From positions 558,001 to 622,000 of the forward strand of contig CAVWKW010000002.1 of assembly GCA_963755705.1 (NCBI GenBank): DNA of 64,000 nt, read 5' to 3'. The notes under the pieces are model-generated. The model was not told the DNA's origin. It saw only the letters and a list, made by a program, of their open reading frames with translations, and searched no databases. The DNA is from JBARDN01 sp963755705 (GTDB taxonomy: Bacteria > Desulfobacterota > Binatia > Binatales > Binataceae). Shown here piece by piece: positions 24,105-32,669 of this stretch. Each line of letters opens with the position of its first letter. The stretch's first letter is position 1. The position numbers and the translations under genes are program-made.

Positions 24105-24800
24105 TCAGATCTTGTTGGTTTTCTTGCCGTTGGTCGCGTTGGTGTTACCGCTTCCGTAGCGAGCAGTTCCCGTATTTCTCGGCGTCGTAGTCGCAGCGCG
24201 TGAAGGAATAACCGAGGTTGCCCGAACGTCTTTTGGCGCGGGGACACGCTGCGCCGCGTCGGTACCGAGATTGCCGAGCTTCTGGGTCTCGCGACCGAAG
24301 GTCATCGCACTGACCCAGCCGGCGCCCTCGGCTGCCTTGTCGTCGCTGCTGCTACCGATCTGTGCGACCTTGTTGAATCCGGTCTGGAGCGCACTCGTAA
24401 GCGGCCGGATGACCGATTGCGCGATGAACGCCGCCTCGAATGCGTGGTTGAGAGCCAGACTAATTGTTCCGCCCGCAATGCCCGCCGCCGTATACGGAAT
24501 GGCGAGGCTGAGGATCATAAATACGATCGCGCCCGCCGCGTAATTGAGCATCGCCGAAACTGGAATACTTCCTGAACACACAGTCGTCACTATCGAACCC
24601 GGCGGGACTCCGTACGTGGTCCACCACGGCAGCGTGGCTGCGACTGGTTTGCAAGCGGCGGTAAGAGCTACGGCCCACTGACTGGCCATTTGCACCCCGA
24701 CTGCAAGGACCAAATAGAAAAATAACAGCCGTACGCCGACCCGAATGACATAGCCGAAATATCCTTCCGCGGCTAACACCAATTTCCTCAACGACGGCAC
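24105..24800 (-). pseudogene. TrbL/VirB6-family conjugation protein remnant (C-terminal part)
   Basis: The frame encodes about 231 residues with the membrane core of a TrbL-type mating-pore protein: YFGYVIRVGVRLLFFYLVLA, AVALTAACKPVAATLPWW, MLNYAAGAIVFMILSLAIP and AFEAAFIAQSVIRPLTSALQ. A Ser/Thr/Asn-rich tail ending GKKTNKI follows, as is common at TrbL C-termini. The N-terminal half is missing: the first five codons are antisense to an RHS fragment that begins at 24781. TrbL is a polytopic part of the type IV secretion channel. No other trb or tra gene is present, so this is a relic of an integrated conjugative element or plasmid. Confidence 0.6.
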
Positions 24801-24918
24801 AAATACCTACGCCTGGGACGGGCGCAATCATCTGAGCACGATCAGAGCCGGTTCGAGTGCTAGTTTCGTCTATGACCCGTTCGGGCGGCGGATAAGCAAG
24901 ACCATCGGGATTGTCAAT
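24781..24918 (+). pseudogene. RHS YD-repeat fragment 4
   Basis: The plus-strand frame reads NFLNDGTNTYAWDGRNHLST then FVYDPFGRRISKTIG, two consecutive YD repeats of RHS type, and ends near 24918 without a stop or core domain. It abuts the truncated 5' end of the trbL remnant, so the two fragments share a breakpoint. Confidence 0.75.
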
Positions 24919-24975
24919 CCAAAGCGATGTGGCAGATCTGGGATCCTTTCAACTGCGCTTCTGACAAAGCTCTGG

Positions 24976-25263
24976 CTAGTGCTTGCGCGTGCCGCAGGCG
25001 CCGCTCGAGCATCCGCCGCCGCATCCGCCGGCGCGTGGCGCGCTGGGAGTGCCGATATAGTAGCCGGTCGATTCGAGCTCGGTCGCGCTGATCCATTCGA
25101 TATCGACAGCGATCGGCGCGTCGCAATGCGCGCACATGCGGCGCTCGGCACCGTCGTCATCGAGTGCGACGCAGGTGACGACGCTCTTGCCGCATCCTTT
25201 GCAGAATGCGACCGGAAAGGTCGATGCGATTGGCTCCGGTGACGGCATCTTCTCGGTAAGCAT
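24976..25263 (-). CDS. Zinc-ribbon protein with Gly/Cys-rich tail
   Basis: The ATG at 25263 gives 95 residues; the longer frame upstream is antisense to transporter codons. A zinc ribbon is formed by FCKGCGKS and RRMCAHCDAP (two CxxC knuckles about 20 residues apart). The tail GGCGGGCSSGACGTRKH adds three more Cys. Proteins of this kind bind zinc or mature metal clusters, but no family is named with confidence. It lies 40 bp downstream of the ABC permease gene, so it may share that transcript. Confidence 0.65.
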   Translation of the reverse strand: MLTEKMPSPEPIASTFPVAFCKGCGKSVVTCVALDDDGAERRMCAHCDAPIAVDIEWISATELESTGYYIGTPSAPRAGGCGGGCSSGACGTRKH

Positions 25264-25303
25264 ACCCGAGCGCCACCTCAGTGCGATAGCGCTCCGGGGT
25301 CTG

Positions 25304-26215
25304 CTATTGGCGGCGATACGGTTCGCCGAGGGCGGAAGGCGATGCGGCCTGGCCGCCGACTCCCGCCAGCACGGCGAGCGTGAGGGCATAGGGCAGCGCA
25401 AGAAAGAGTTGATACGGAACCGCCGTGCCGAGCGCCTGCAGTCCGAATTGCAGAGCCATCGCGGCACCGAACAGCAGGCTCGCCGCCGCGATCCCCCACG
25501 GATTCCATCGCCCGAGGATCACCACTGCCAGCGCGACGTAGCCGCGCCCGCCCGAAATATTTTCAACAAACGTGTTTGCATACGCGAGCGTCAAATATGC
25601 GCCTGATAGCCCTGTCAGCACTCCCGCCGCGAGCAGCGCATGCCATCGCAGCCGATACACTCCGAGACCCAGCGCGTCCGCCGCGTCGGGTCGTTCGCCC
25701 GCGGCGCGTAGCGTCAACCCGTAATGGGTGCGCCACACGATGAACCCAATGACAGGAATGCTCGCGAAGGTCAGATAGACGAATGCGTTATGATGAAAAA
25801 GCGTCGCGCCAAGAATTGGAATCCGCGTTAGCGGACCGAAATCGAACCGCGCCATCGGCTTGACCATGAACGCCATTCCGGTGATTCCGAAAAGTCGGCG
25901 GTAGAAGACTCCGGTGATTCCGACCGCGAGAATATCGAGCGCGGTGCCCGCGACCACCTGGTTGACCGACAGATTGACCACCAGCAGCGCGAGCAGCGCG
26001 TTGATCGCAACGCCGGCCGCGATTCCCGTCGCGATTCCGACGATGGTCGAGCCGGTGAAGTAGGCACCCGCCATAGCGAAGAACGCACCGCACAGCATCG
26101 CGCCCTCGATCCCGATATTGATCACGCCGGTCTCCTCGACCAGCAGCTCGCCCAGCGCCGCGAGCAGGATGGGAGTAGCCATCGCGATGGTCGAATTAAG
26201 AAACGCGTCAAGCAT
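25304..26215 (-). CDS. Nucleoside/sugar ABC transporter permease (YufQ-like)
   Basis: 303 residues with about nine hydrophobic segments. The segment TPILLAALGELLVEETGVIN followed by IGIEGAMLCGAFFA is the signature of BmpA-dependent nucleoside permeases, as are NLSVNQVVAGTALDILAVG and FVENISGGRGYVALAVVILG. It forms the membrane channel with the permease encoded just upstream (8-bp overlap). The family imports nucleosides or simple sugars. Confidence 0.88.
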   Translation of the reverse strand: MLDAFLNSTIAMATPILLAALGELLVEETGVINIGIEGAMLCGAFFAMAGAYFTGSTIVGIATGIAAGVAINALLALLVVNLSVNQVVAGTALDILAVGITGVFYRRLFGITGMAFMVKPMARFDFGPLTRIPILGATLFHHNAFVYLTFASIPVIGFIVWRTHYGLTLRAAGERPDAADALGLGVYRLRWHALLAAGVLTGLSGAYLTLAYANTFVENISGGRGYVALAVVILGRWNPWGIAAASLLFGAAMALQFGLQALGTAVPYQLFLALPYALTLAVLAGVGGQAASPSALGEPYRRQ

Positions 26216-27278
26216 CGGCGCGCGCCCCCGTATCCGGCGCGGACCGCGCGTCGCGCGCGAATATCTGTCCGCGAATCCGAGCCCACGCGGGAGTGTCGAA
26301 CGCGAGCAGAATCATGATCACCAGTCCCTGGATTACCTGCACCAGCACGGGCGAGACGCCCTGCGCGCGCTGCATCGCTTGCGAGCCGTTGTCGAGCGCG
26401 CCGAAGAAAATCGCCGACAGGATAATTCCGAGCGGGTTCAGCCGCGCGACCAGCGCGACCGCGATCGCCTCGAAGCCCCATCCGGGCGAGAATTTTTCGT
26501 ACAGGCGATGCGTGATCGCCGAGACCTGCACCGCGCCGCCGATTCCCGCAAGCGCGCCCGACAGCGCAAGGATCCCGATCGTGAGCCGCGCGATCGGGAT
26601 GCCGAAAAAGGTCGCCGCACGCCGATTTCGGCCCATCGCGCGGAGCTCGAAACCAAGTTTCACGTGAAACAACAGCAGGTAGCATCCAATCGCCAACGCG
26701 ATCGCGAGCAGGACGCCGGGGTTGAGCCGGGTGGGTTCGATTGGCATGTACATCCGCGCGCTCGGCGCGATCGCCATGCTCTGAGGATAGGCGCCCGAGG
26801 CCTCGATCAGCGGGCCGTGCACCATCCAGCTAATCAATTGCGCCGCGACGAAGTTCATCATGATCGTGCTGATGACTTCGTTGGTGTCGCGCCGCGCACG
26901 AAGCCAACCGCAGATTCCGCCCCAAACCGCGCCGCCGGCAGCACCCGCGATGAGCACCAGCGAGATTGCGACGGGCCGCGGCCATCCGCCGAGGTACGGG
27001 CCAATCGCGCCGGCCGCGATCGCGCCCGCGATCAGTTGCCCGTCGGCGCCGATATTCCACAACGCGCCCGAGAACGAGATCGAGATCGCGAGGCCGGTGA
27101 AGATAAGCGGCGTCGCTTTGACGATGGTATCGGCGGTGGCGTACCAGGTTCCGAACGCGCCCTCGTAGAGCGCGGCAAAGACACCGACCGGAGACGCACC
27201 GAGCGCAAACACCACCGCCGCGATAATCGCGCACGCGAGGATCAGCGCCGCGATCGATTTTCCGATCGATGAGATCAT
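26208..27278 (-). CDS. Nucleoside/sugar ABC transporter permease (YufP-like)
   Basis: 356 residues with about ten hydrophobic segments. ATPLIFTGLAISISFSGALW then NIGADGQLIAGAIAA is the family hallmark, followed by RRDTNEVISTIMMNFVA and PGWGFEAIAVALVARLNPLG. It pairs with the YufQ-like protein to form the channel. The start is 6 bp from the end of the ATPase gene upstream, so the three are one operon. Confidence 0.88.
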   Translation of the reverse strand: MISSIGKSIAALILACAIIAAVVFALGASPVGVFAALYEGAFGTWYATADTIVKATPLIFTGLAISISFSGALWNIGADGQLIAGAIAAGAIGPYLGGWPRPVAISLVLIAGAAGGAVWGGICGWLRARRDTNEVISTIMMNFVAAQLISWMVHGPLIEASGAYPQSMAIAPSARMYMPIEPTRLNPGVLLAIALAIGCYLLLFHVKLGFELRAMGRNRRAATFFGIPIARLTIGILALSGALAGIGGAVQVSAITHRLYEKFSPGWGFEAIAVALVARLNPLGIILSAIFFGALDNGSQAMQRAQGVSPVLVQVIQGLVIMILLAFDTPAWARIRGQIFARDARSAPDTGARADA

Positions 27279-27284
27279 CGCGGC

Positions 27285-28772
27285 TTACTCGAAATGCCCC
27301 GCCATCAGCATCCCCAAGCGCGCCGGATCGCGATCGGCGGGCGCCGTCTCGCGCAGCCGCCCGCGGCTCATCACGAACAGGCGCGCGCAGAGCTCGAGCA
27401 ATTCGTCAAGGTCGCTCGAGACCAGCAGCACGGCGCCGCCCGCGGCGGCAAATTCAATCAGCGCGCGATGAACCTCCGCGGTGCCGGCGACATCGAGTCC
27501 GCGGCAGACATTGTGCGCGACGATCACGCGCGGCGCCGACGCGACCGCGCGCGCGACCTCGAGCCGCTGCCGGTTTCCGCCCGATAGCGCAGCGGCGAGA
27601 GCCTCTGGCCCGGGCGCGCGAATCTGAAACCGCTCGAGCAGCTCGCGGCACAACTCGAGCGCTCGCGCGCGGTTCAGCCATCCATGCGGCGCGACAAGAT
27701 TTCGAATCGGAGCCGCGAGCAACAGGTTTTCCCACAGCGCCATGTCGAGCACGAGCCCATCGAGATCGCGATTCTCCGGTATCACCGCCATCGCGCTCTG
27801 CGAGACGCCGGCCCGCGCATCCGCGACGATCACTCGGCCTGATTGCGCCGTGCGCGCACCCGCCAGAACTTCGGCCAGCTCGGTCTGCCCGTTGCCGTCA
27901 ACGCCCGCAACTCCCGCAATCTCGCCGGCATGCAGCACCAGCGAGACGCGGTCGAGCGCGCGATGCCCTTCGCGGTCGAGCGACAGATCTTCAATCGACA
28001 GCGCCATTGCGCCAATAGGTCTTGGCATCTCCGACGACGGGTCGGGCGCGGTGGACGCAATCGCGAGGTCGCCGATCATCGTTCGTGCGAGCGCCGACTC
28101 CGAGGTTTCCGCCGGCGTGGTATGCGCAACCATCCGGCCCTGGCGCAGCACGCTTATCCGATCGGCCACGGCGAGCGCCTCCCGGAGCTTGTGCGTGATC
28201 AGCACGATGATCCTGCCTTCGCCGCGCAACCGCCGGAGCAGATCGAGAAACGGCGCCAGCTCCGCGGGCGCCATCACTCCCGTCGGCTCGTCGAGAATCA
28301 GTACTCGCGGATCGAACGACAGCGCGCGCAAAACTTCAAGCCGGACCCGTTCCGCGACCGAGCGATGCTCGATCGTGGTGCCGGCGGGCGGCAGCGCGAA
28401 GCCGAGTTTGTCGGCGAGCGCGCGGGACCGCGCCGCAACCGCCGGAAGGTCGAATCCATGGGTGTCGAAGCCGCCGAGCGCGAGATTTTCCTCCCAGGTG
28501 AAGCGCTCGAACAGCATCGGGCTTTGATTCACCGCCGCGATTCCCGCACTGAGCGCGCCCGCCGCCGACCCGCGCCGCAGCGTCGCATCATCAAACGTCA
28601 CGTCGCCGGCGTCAGGGCTCAGGCGCCCCGCGATAACATTCATCAGCGTAGTTTTGCCGGCCCCGTTTTCACCGACCAGCGCATGAATCTCGCCCGCATG
28701 CGCCTCGAAATCGACGCGATCCAGCGCGAGCATCCGCCCGAAGCGCTTGGATATTTCGCGCGCGCGCAGCAC
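27285..28772 (-). CDS. Nucleoside/sugar ABC transporter ATPase with two nucleotide-binding domains
   Basis: 495 residues, GTG start abutting the stop of the tRNA nucleotidyltransferase gene. Domain 1 has Walker A GENGAGKTTLMN and Walker B VLILDEPTGVM, but its signature reads RSVAERVRLEVLRAL, where LSxGE is expected. Domain 2 has GVDGNGQTELAEVL in place of a normal Walker A and a full signature LSGGNRQRLEVARAVA. This split, with one catalytic and one degenerate site, is common in the double ATPases of sugar and nucleoside importers. No substrate-binding lipoprotein gene is present in the window. Confidence 0.88.
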   Translation of the reverse strand: MLRAREISKRFGRMLALDRVDFEAHAGEIHALVGENGAGKTTLMNVIAGRLSPDAGDVTFDDATLRRGSAAGALSAGIAAVNQSPMLFERFTWEENLALGGFDTHGFDLPAVAARSRALADKLGFALPPAGTTIEHRSVAERVRLEVLRALSFDPRVLILDEPTGVMAPAELAPFLDLLRRLRGEGRIIVLITHKLREALAVADRISVLRQGRMVAHTTPAETSESALARTMIGDLAIASTAPDPSSEMPRPIGAMALSIEDLSLDREGHRALDRVSLVLHAGEIAGVAGVDGNGQTELAEVLAGARTAQSGRVIVADARAGVSQSAMAVIPENRDLDGLVLDMALWENLLLAAPIRNLVAPHGWLNRARALELCRELLERFQIRAPGPEALAAALSGGNRQRLEVARAVASAPRVIVAHNVCRGLDVAGTAEVHRALIEFAAAGGAVLLVSSDLDELLELCARLFVMSRGRLRETAPADRDPARLGMLMAGHFE

Positions 28773-30116
28773 CTATTGCGCAGTCACTTGCGGCGCATGA
28801 TGCGCCAGCACCCAGGCGAGTGCATCGTCGCGGGTGGCGAGCGCGCCGTCGAGCTGAAGGTCTTCTACTTCTTTCAGAATTTCCTTGAAGCGCGGACTGG
28901 GCGCGAAGCCGAGTCCGATCAGATCGTTGCCGGTGATCAGGCGCGGCGGATGAATCTCGGCTGCCGACATCGACTCGAGCGCTCGCCGGCAAAAATTCCA
29001 GTAGCCCAGGTACGACGACGACGCGAGCGCGTCGAGCATCGCGACCTGCATCAGCTCGCCAAATCCCTCGTCGGCGAGCATCCGCTTGAGGGTGGCTTTG
29101 CGCATCCGCGGCGCCATGCACAGCCGCAGATGGTCCCGCACCAGGTAGGCGACGCGCTCCTGTACGAAGTTCGAGCGTTTGAAGCGCGCCATCATTTCCG
29201 CCGCTATTACGGCGCCCTGATCGGTATGCCCGTAGAACGTGACCTTGCCGCCGTCGGCGACCGCACGGCATCGCGGCTTGGCAATATCGTGCAGCAAAAT
29301 TCCGAACGCGACGGTTTCGCTGCATCCCGCCGGCAGCATCGAGACCCCGAGCCGCGTATGCGACCAGACGTCGCCCTCGGGATGATAATTCTCCGGCTGG
29401 CCGCATCCGACCATTTCGAGCAGCTCGGGTGCGAGCACCGTCCACAACCCGGATTCGCGCAGCAGGTCCATCGCGCGTCCGGCGCCGCCCTCGGTCATCA
29501 GCATCACCAGCTCCTCACCGATTCGTTCGGCGGCGATTTCGGTGATAGCGGGCGCCGCGTCGCACATCGCGCGCCAGGTGGTGGGATCGATCTCGAAGCC
29601 GAAACGGGCGGCAAAGCGCGCGCCACGAAGGATTCGCAAACGATCCTCAGCGAAGCGTTCCCGCGGATTTCCGATCGCGCGGACAATTCCGGCGCGCAGA
29701 TCGCGCATCCCGCCGACCAGATCGATCAGACGGTCGTTCTCGGGATCGAGAAACATTCCGCCAATCGTGAAGTCGCGCCGCTTGGCATCTTCCTCGATCG
29801 TGCCGAAGCTCACCGCCGATGGATGGCGGCCATCTTTGTACTCGGCGTCGGCGCGAAAGGTGGTGGTTTCGTATTGCGCGCCTTCCAGGATCACCGCGAT
29901 CGAGCCGAAGCGTGCGCCTACGGCCACCGTGTGTTCAAATATGCGCTGGACAACTTCCGGACGCGCGTCGGTCGCGATGTCGTAGTCCTTGGGCGCGACT
30001 CCGAGGATTCTGTCGCGCACGCATCCGCCCGCGAAATAGGCCTCGAACCCCGCTTCGCGCAGCCGGCGCACGATGAAGCGCGCACCGGACTCGATATCGG
30101 CCACCGCGGTTTCCAT
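28773..30116 (-). CDS. CCA-adding-enzyme/poly(A)-polymerase family tRNA nucleotidyltransferase
   Basis: 447 residues. The class II nucleotidyltransferase head has GGCVRDRILGVAPKDYDIAT with the metal-binding DxD, then RRDFTIGGMFLDPENDRLID and RILRGARFAARFGFEID. An HD-type region follows (LLHDIAKPRC, FYGHTDQGAV). It adds CCA to tRNA 3' ends or tails RNA with A; sequence alone does not separate the two activities. The single tRNA in this window already encodes CCA. The transporter genes start at the next base after its stop. Confidence 0.85.
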   Translation of the reverse strand: METAVADIESGARFIVRRLREAGFEAYFAGGCVRDRILGVAPKDYDIATDARPEVVQRIFEHTVAVGARFGSIAVILEGAQYETTTFRADAEYKDGRHPSAVSFGTIEEDAKRRDFTIGGMFLDPENDRLIDLVGGMRDLRAGIVRAIGNPRERFAEDRLRILRGARFAARFGFEIDPTTWRAMCDAAPAITEIAAERIGEELVMLMTEGGAGRAMDLLRESGLWTVLAPELLEMVGCGQPENYHPEGDVWSHTRLGVSMLPAGCSETVAFGILLHDIAKPRCRAVADGGKVTFYGHTDQGAVIAAEMMARFKRSNFVQERVAYLVRDHLRLCMAPRMRKATLKRMLADEGFGELMQVAMLDALASSSYLGYWNFCRRALESMSAAEIHPPRLITGNDLIGLGFAPSPRFKEILKEVEDLQLDGALATRDDALAWVLAHHAPQVTAQ

Positions 30117-30176
30117 CGTGGGCCCGAGTTTACAGGCTCGATAAGACCGCGCGCCATACGGGGCCGCGCGCGGTGG

Positions 30177-30965
30177 CTACCCTTCCAGCCCGCGGACGCC
30201 GAGCGTGATTCCACCATCGACGGCGATTATCTGCCCGGTCACGTTCTTCGCCTTCTCGGAGCACAGCCATGCAGCGGCGCGGCCGATATCCTCTTCGGTC
30301 TGCTCGCGTCCAAGCGGGACGATCTGCCGCACGATCGCGTCGAACGCCTCGCGCGCGCGATCGTCGCCGCCACCGACCGCGGCGCCAAGTTGCTGCCAAA
30401 GGGGCGTGTAGATTACTCCCGGCGCGACCGCGTTCACCCGGATACCCGACGCTCCGAGTTGCGCCGCCAGCGTGCGGGTGTAGGAAATTACGCCGGCTTT
30501 CGCCGCCGCGTACGCCGCCAGCATCGGGACAGCCTGCATCCCGGCGATCGACGAGGTGTTGCAAATCGCACCGCCCGAGCGCATCCGCGGCGCGACCTCG
30601 CGCGAGACCAGGTAGACCGAATTCAGATTCAGATCGACATAGCGGCGCCAGGTCTCGACCGAGTCCCAGTTATTGGTCTGACGGCTGCCTTCGAACCACG
30701 CGCGCTCGCCGCCGCCGGCGTTGTTGCACAGCACGTCAGGATGCTTTCCGAGCCGAGCAGTAATCGCCTCGAGCGCGGAATGGATCGACGCCTCGTCGGT
30801 CACATCGGCGCGAAAGCCGTGGATCTGTTTTGCGATCGCGGCGGGCGCCGGAACCAATTCCTTGTCGATCACCGCCACGGCCTCGACAACCTTCTCGTCG
30901 AGCAGAGCGGTGACGATTCCCAGCCCGAGGCCGCGCGCCCCTCCGGTAACGATTGCGTACTTCAT
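30177..30965 (-). CDS. Short-chain dehydrogenase/reductase
   Basis: 262 residues with classical SDR motifs: cofactor-binding TGGARGLGLGIV, NNAGGG near residue 90, a catalytic Ser in NTSSIAGMQ, and YAAAKAGVISY. The C-terminus has the GQIIAVDGGITLG pattern. NAD(P)-dependent oxidation or reduction of an unknown alcohol or ketone. It is divergent from a small membrane-protein gene across a 13-bp inverted repeat that may be its operator. Confidence 0.85.
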   Translation of the reverse strand: MKYAIVTGGARGLGLGIVTALLDEKVVEAVAVIDKELVPAPAAIAKQIHGFRADVTDEASIHSALEAITARLGKHPDVLCNNAGGGERAWFEGSRQTNNWDSVETWRRYVDLNLNSVYLVSREVAPRMRSGGAICNTSSIAGMQAVPMLAAYAAAKAGVISYTRTLAAQLGASGIRVNAVAPGVIYTPLWQQLGAAVGGGDDRAREAFDAIVRQIVPLGREQTEEDIGRAAAWLCSEKAKNVTGQIIAVDGGITLGVRGLEG

Positions 30966-30992
30966 CGAATTCCTCGCCTGCGCCGCGCCAAT

Positions 30993-31087
30993 TTCATTTG
31001 ATTAGTTTTCACGCGGATTCGCGCGAAGGCGCTTCAAAGCGCGCGCAACCGCAACTTACTAAACGTTCATTCAGCTAATCAAATGAA
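30993..31087. promoter_or_regulatory. 13-bp inverted repeat, candidate operator pair
   Basis: TTCATTTGATTAG at 30993-31005 is exactly inverted as CTAATCAAATGAA at 31075-31087, with 69 bp between. The left half lies 28 bp upstream of the SDR start and the right half about 47 bp upstream of the divergent membrane-protein start. The intervening DNA carries an AAACGTTCATT stretch like TetR-type sites. A repressor bridging or looping the two arms would control both genes; no regulator gene is adjacent. Confidence 0.5.
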
Positions 31088-31133
31088 TCTATTTCGTTGC
31101 GCATTCGTCACTCGAAATAGGGAAGGTAATGAC

Positions 31134-31403
31134 ATGCTTATGATGACGATGATGGCGGTGGGTGTTTTCGCCGCGGATTTAGCGGCGGTGGCGGCGATTG
31201 TGGGTTCGATGTTTCTGGAGCGATGGCTCGGGCTGTCGCGCCGGATGATTCTAGACTGCATCTTTGTCGTCGCGGCCAGCTATGGGATGGCGGCGTGGTT
31301 TGTCGGGATGTGGCTGAAACGCGAGATGCTGCGGCATCGGGCCGCCGCCGCGGAAGAACAGGTGCAGGTCGCGGAGTCCGCACCCGTCCGGATCACGCGC
31401 TAG
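31134..31403 (+). CDS. Small two-helix membrane protein
   Basis: I choose the ATG at 31134 (89 residues) because GGGAAGG lies seven to eight bases upstream; an ATG at 31083 falls in the inverted repeat. Two hydrophobic helices, MAVGVFAADLAAVAAIVGSM and MILDCIFVVAASYGMAAWFV, are followed by a charged C-terminal tail. I recognise no family. Both ends may face the same side. Its divergent partner is an SDR. Confidence 0.6.
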   Translation: MLMMTMMAVGVFAADLAAVAAIVGSMFLERWLGLSRRMILDCIFVVAASYGMAAWFVGMWLKREMLRHRAAAAEEQVQVAESAPVRITR

Positions 31404-31421
31404 CCCTCGGGAGCCACGCAC

Positions 31422-32495
31422 TCAGGCTGCTTCCTTGCGGCTCCCGCCGTAGGTCTTTCGGTACACACGCAGCAGTGCGGCGAAAACCGACATGATCGCC
31501 GGGCCGATGAACAATCCGATCGGTCCGTAGGCCTCGAGTCCGCCTGCGATTCCGAAGAACAACGCTAGCGTCGGCAGCCCGGTCCCGTGCTTCATCGCCA
31601 TCGGCTTGATGAAGTTGTCGATAATCGCGATCGAGATCGAGCACCACACGACCAGGAAAATCGCCCATCCCCATCCTGCGGTGTAGAACAGGTAGAGGGT
31701 CGCAGGAACCCAAATCAGCGCGGTCCCGCCGATCGGCAACAGGCCCGCGGCCGCGCTGGCCAGCGCCAGGAACGCCCAGTACGGAACGCCACTAATGAGC
31801 AGGCCCAGGCCGATGCTCGCGCCCTGCAACAGCGCGGTCAGCATCAGCCCGCGCATCACCGACGACAGCGTGCTGCGCAGGGTTTCGAAAACCGCCTTCT
31901 TGTCGTCCTCATGGAGCGGTGTCAGCTCGCGCACCGCGTTGTAGTAGCTCTCTCCGTCGCGCAGCAGGTAGAAAAAAATCAGCAGAATGATCGCGAAGTC
32001 GATCAGGACCGTGGCGACATTGCGTGCGGCGCTGGTGAGATGGAGCGCAACGTATGCGCTGACCACCTGCGCGGCGGCGGCGGCGTGCTTGGGAATCTCG
32101 TCTTCAATCCTTATTCCGCGGGGCGCAAGCCGCCGGTTGATCGACTGGATAATCTCCGAATGCATCATCCAGTCGCGCGCCTGCGATAATCCCCCTCCGT
32201 CAAGCATGGTCGAGACCTGCGCGTATAGCGTCTGGGCCTCGGCCGCGAGCCGGCTCGACAACCAAATAGCGGGCAGGATCACGCCAAGCGCCACTCCGAG
32301 GGTGATGATCAACGCAGAGAGCGTGCGGCGGCGCACGAGATGATCGAGCTCGATGAGCAGGGGATGCGCCAGGAACGCGAGCAGGATCGACCACATCAGC
32401 GGAGTAAGAAACGGAGTAAGGATCGCATACAGCTCATAGGCCATCAGGGCCAGAAAGCCGAAGAAAAAGACCTGTATGATTCGTTCGCGTTCCAT
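31422..32495 (-). CDS. AI-2E-family permease-like transporter
   Basis: 357 residues with the family layout: two helices at the N-terminus (VFFFGFLALMAYELYAIL and an LIELDH segment), a long periplasmic domain (LAAEAQTLYAQVS to about 160) and a C-terminal membrane block (GASIGLGLLISGVPYWAFLA, LIWVPATLYLFYTAGWGWAI, LFIGPAIMSVFAALLRVY). Members export autoinducer-2, act as Na+/H+ exchangers or have other roles, so substrate is open. The gene is convergent with the small membrane protein, with 18 bp between the stops. Confidence 0.85.
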   Translation of the reverse strand: MERERIIQVFFFGFLALMAYELYAILTPFLTPLMWSILLAFLAHPLLIELDHLVRRRTLSALIITLGVALGVILPAIWLSSRLAAEAQTLYAQVSTMLDGGGLSQARDWMMHSEIIQSINRRLAPRGIRIEDEIPKHAAAAAQVVSAYVALHLTSAARNVATVLIDFAIILLIFFYLLRDGESYYNAVRELTPLHEDDKKAVFETLRSTLSSVMRGLMLTALLQGASIGLGLLISGVPYWAFLALASAAAGLLPIGGTALIWVPATLYLFYTAGWGWAIFLVVWCSISIAIIDNFIKPMAMKHGTGLPTLALFFGIAGGLEAYGPIGLFIGPAIMSVFAALLRVYRKTYGGSRKEAA

Positions 32496-32669
32496 CGCTT
32501 CGAGCTGAAGTTACTTGGCGCGCAAGCTTATCAAAAGCCCTCGGATGCGTCGCCTGCCGGGCGCAACGATTGTCGCCTCTCCGAATATGATATTCAGATA
32601 TGCAGCCAGACCGACAAATCCCGGTTCAAATGAGAATCTCAAACGGCGCTAACCACCCGGACGTCAAAC

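Noticed and set aside
27843..31001. Plus-strand open frame of 1052 codons
   Set aside because: Antisense to the ABC ATPase, the tRNA nucleotidyltransferase and an SDR, all with clear motifs.
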